This document shows positions 5,857 to 6,097 of a stretch of 6,097 nt of DNA, in pieces (position 1 is the stretch's first letter; each line of letters begins with the position of its first letter). The DNA comes from Bog-756 sp963977795. Its GTDB lineage: Bacteria > Actinomycetota > Acidimicrobiia > Acidimicrobiales > RAAP-2. The translations under genes and the position numbers were made by a program. The notes beneath the pieces are model-generated. The model was not told the origin of the DNA, searched no databases, and worked only from the letters and a program-made list of their open reading frames with translations. The stretch covers positions 1 to 6,097 of the forward strand of contig CAXBRB010000172.1 of NCBI GenBank assembly GCA_963977795.1, written 5' to 3'.

Positions 5857-5863
5857 CCTCCTC
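5857..5863 (-). promoter_or_regulatory. Ribosome binding site of the monooxygenase gene
   Basis: On the minus strand GAGGAGG is followed by 5 nt (CGACC) and GTG at 5851. It decides the start: the frame remains open for 79 codons upstream, but those codons encode no recognisable domain and the family begins here. Confidence 0.75.
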
Positions 5864-5873
5864 GCTGCTGCTT

Positions 5874-6097
5874 GTGTGGCCTCTGGGGCGAACTACTCTG
5901 TCGGGTCCCGCCCTCAGGCTGCTGCCGGGTGTCAGTCTTGGCCTCAGCGAGTGGGTCCTGCATCCGCTCATCGTGGCGGAAAAGGCGGCCCATGGCAGCA
6001 CCACGCAGGCCTTCGCGCTCTGGCATGGCGTTTCCAGCGCGTTGTATGCCGTGGCGACGGCGGCCGTCCGCGAGGCACGCAACGGCACGGCGTTCGT
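5874..6097 (+). CDS. Partial unrecognised membrane-protein-like reading frame, running off the right edge
   Basis: This frame is open from 5805 to the end of the window. From the only plausible start, GTG at 5874, it encodes 74 residues before the edge. The product looks protein-like rather than like a shadow: a hydrophobic stretch with LLPGVSLGLSEWVLHPLIV (16-34), a short polar loop with EKAAHGSTTQ (36-45), then a second stretch with FALWHGVSSALYAVATAAV (47-65), so at least two membrane helices. About five in six codons after 5919 end in G or C, as in the neighbours, though with more A/T wobble. The opposite-strand frames are polar, Arg-rich and featureless. Doubts: there is no Shine-Dalgarno before the GTG, and it is only 22 nt from the divergent monooxygenase start, which leaves little room for two promoters. 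It could be a leaderless gene, a gene with an unusual start, or a 5'-truncated remnant. I do not recognise the family. Confidence 0.4.
   Translation, partial: MWPLGRTTLSGPALRLLPGVSLGLSEWVLHPLIVAEKAAHGSTTQAFALWHGVSSALYAVATAAVREARNGTAF

Noticed and set aside
5852..6088. N-terminal extension of the monooxygenase up to 6088
   Set aside because: The 79 extra codons have no family similarity, and a strong ribosome binding site sits just before the GTG at 5851. The opposite strand offers a better coding frame here.

Overview
The window is very GC-rich (visibly above 70% outside a few short islands). Its genes end most codons in G or C, often start with GTG, and are tightly packed. This suits a high-GC actinobacterium, perhaps of the Acidimicrobiia, but the taxonomic guess is inference. 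No rRNA, tRNA, CRISPR array, transposase or insertion-sequence end was seen.

Layout. (1) 9-1611, minus strand: a probable two-gene operon of a Gfo/Idh/MocA-family NAD(P)-dependent oxidoreductase followed, after 7 nt, by a LysE/ArgO-type amino-acid exporter. (2) 1734-2595, plus strand, divergent from the first unit: a 52-residue membrane protein resembling DUF5993, then, 1 nt later, a DsbB-family membrane thiol oxidase. The DsbB keeps the CPLC quinone-proximal cysteine pair but has no second periplasmic pair, and it has an extra C-terminal membrane helix. (3) 2596-2718: a convergent intergenic gap with two tandem hairpins. (4) 2719-3876, minus: a stand-alone Fic-domain AMP transferase with an N-terminal inhibitory motif and a C-terminal winged-helix domain. 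It is preceded by a strong Shine-Dalgarno and an AT-rich island carrying a perfect 11-bp inverted repeat, probably an operator. (5) 4037-5851, minus: a 604-residue Baeyer-Villiger-type flavin monooxygenase, with a GC-rich hairpin just past its stop. (6) 5874-6097, plus: the 5' part of an unrecognised, membrane-protein-like reading frame that runs off the right edge.

The genes look like several small independent transcription units rather than one pathway. The DUF5993-like/DsbB pair is the clearest functional module (envelope disulfide or quinone redox chemistry). The Fic gene with its palindromic operator is the clearest candidate for a self-contained regulatory circuit. The monooxygenase and the Gfo/Idh enzyme fit a catabolic, oxidative lifestyle, but their substrates cannot be read from the sequence. 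Nothing here is convincingly an undescribed system; the most promising leads are the one-pair DsbB with its small partner, and the Fic operator.
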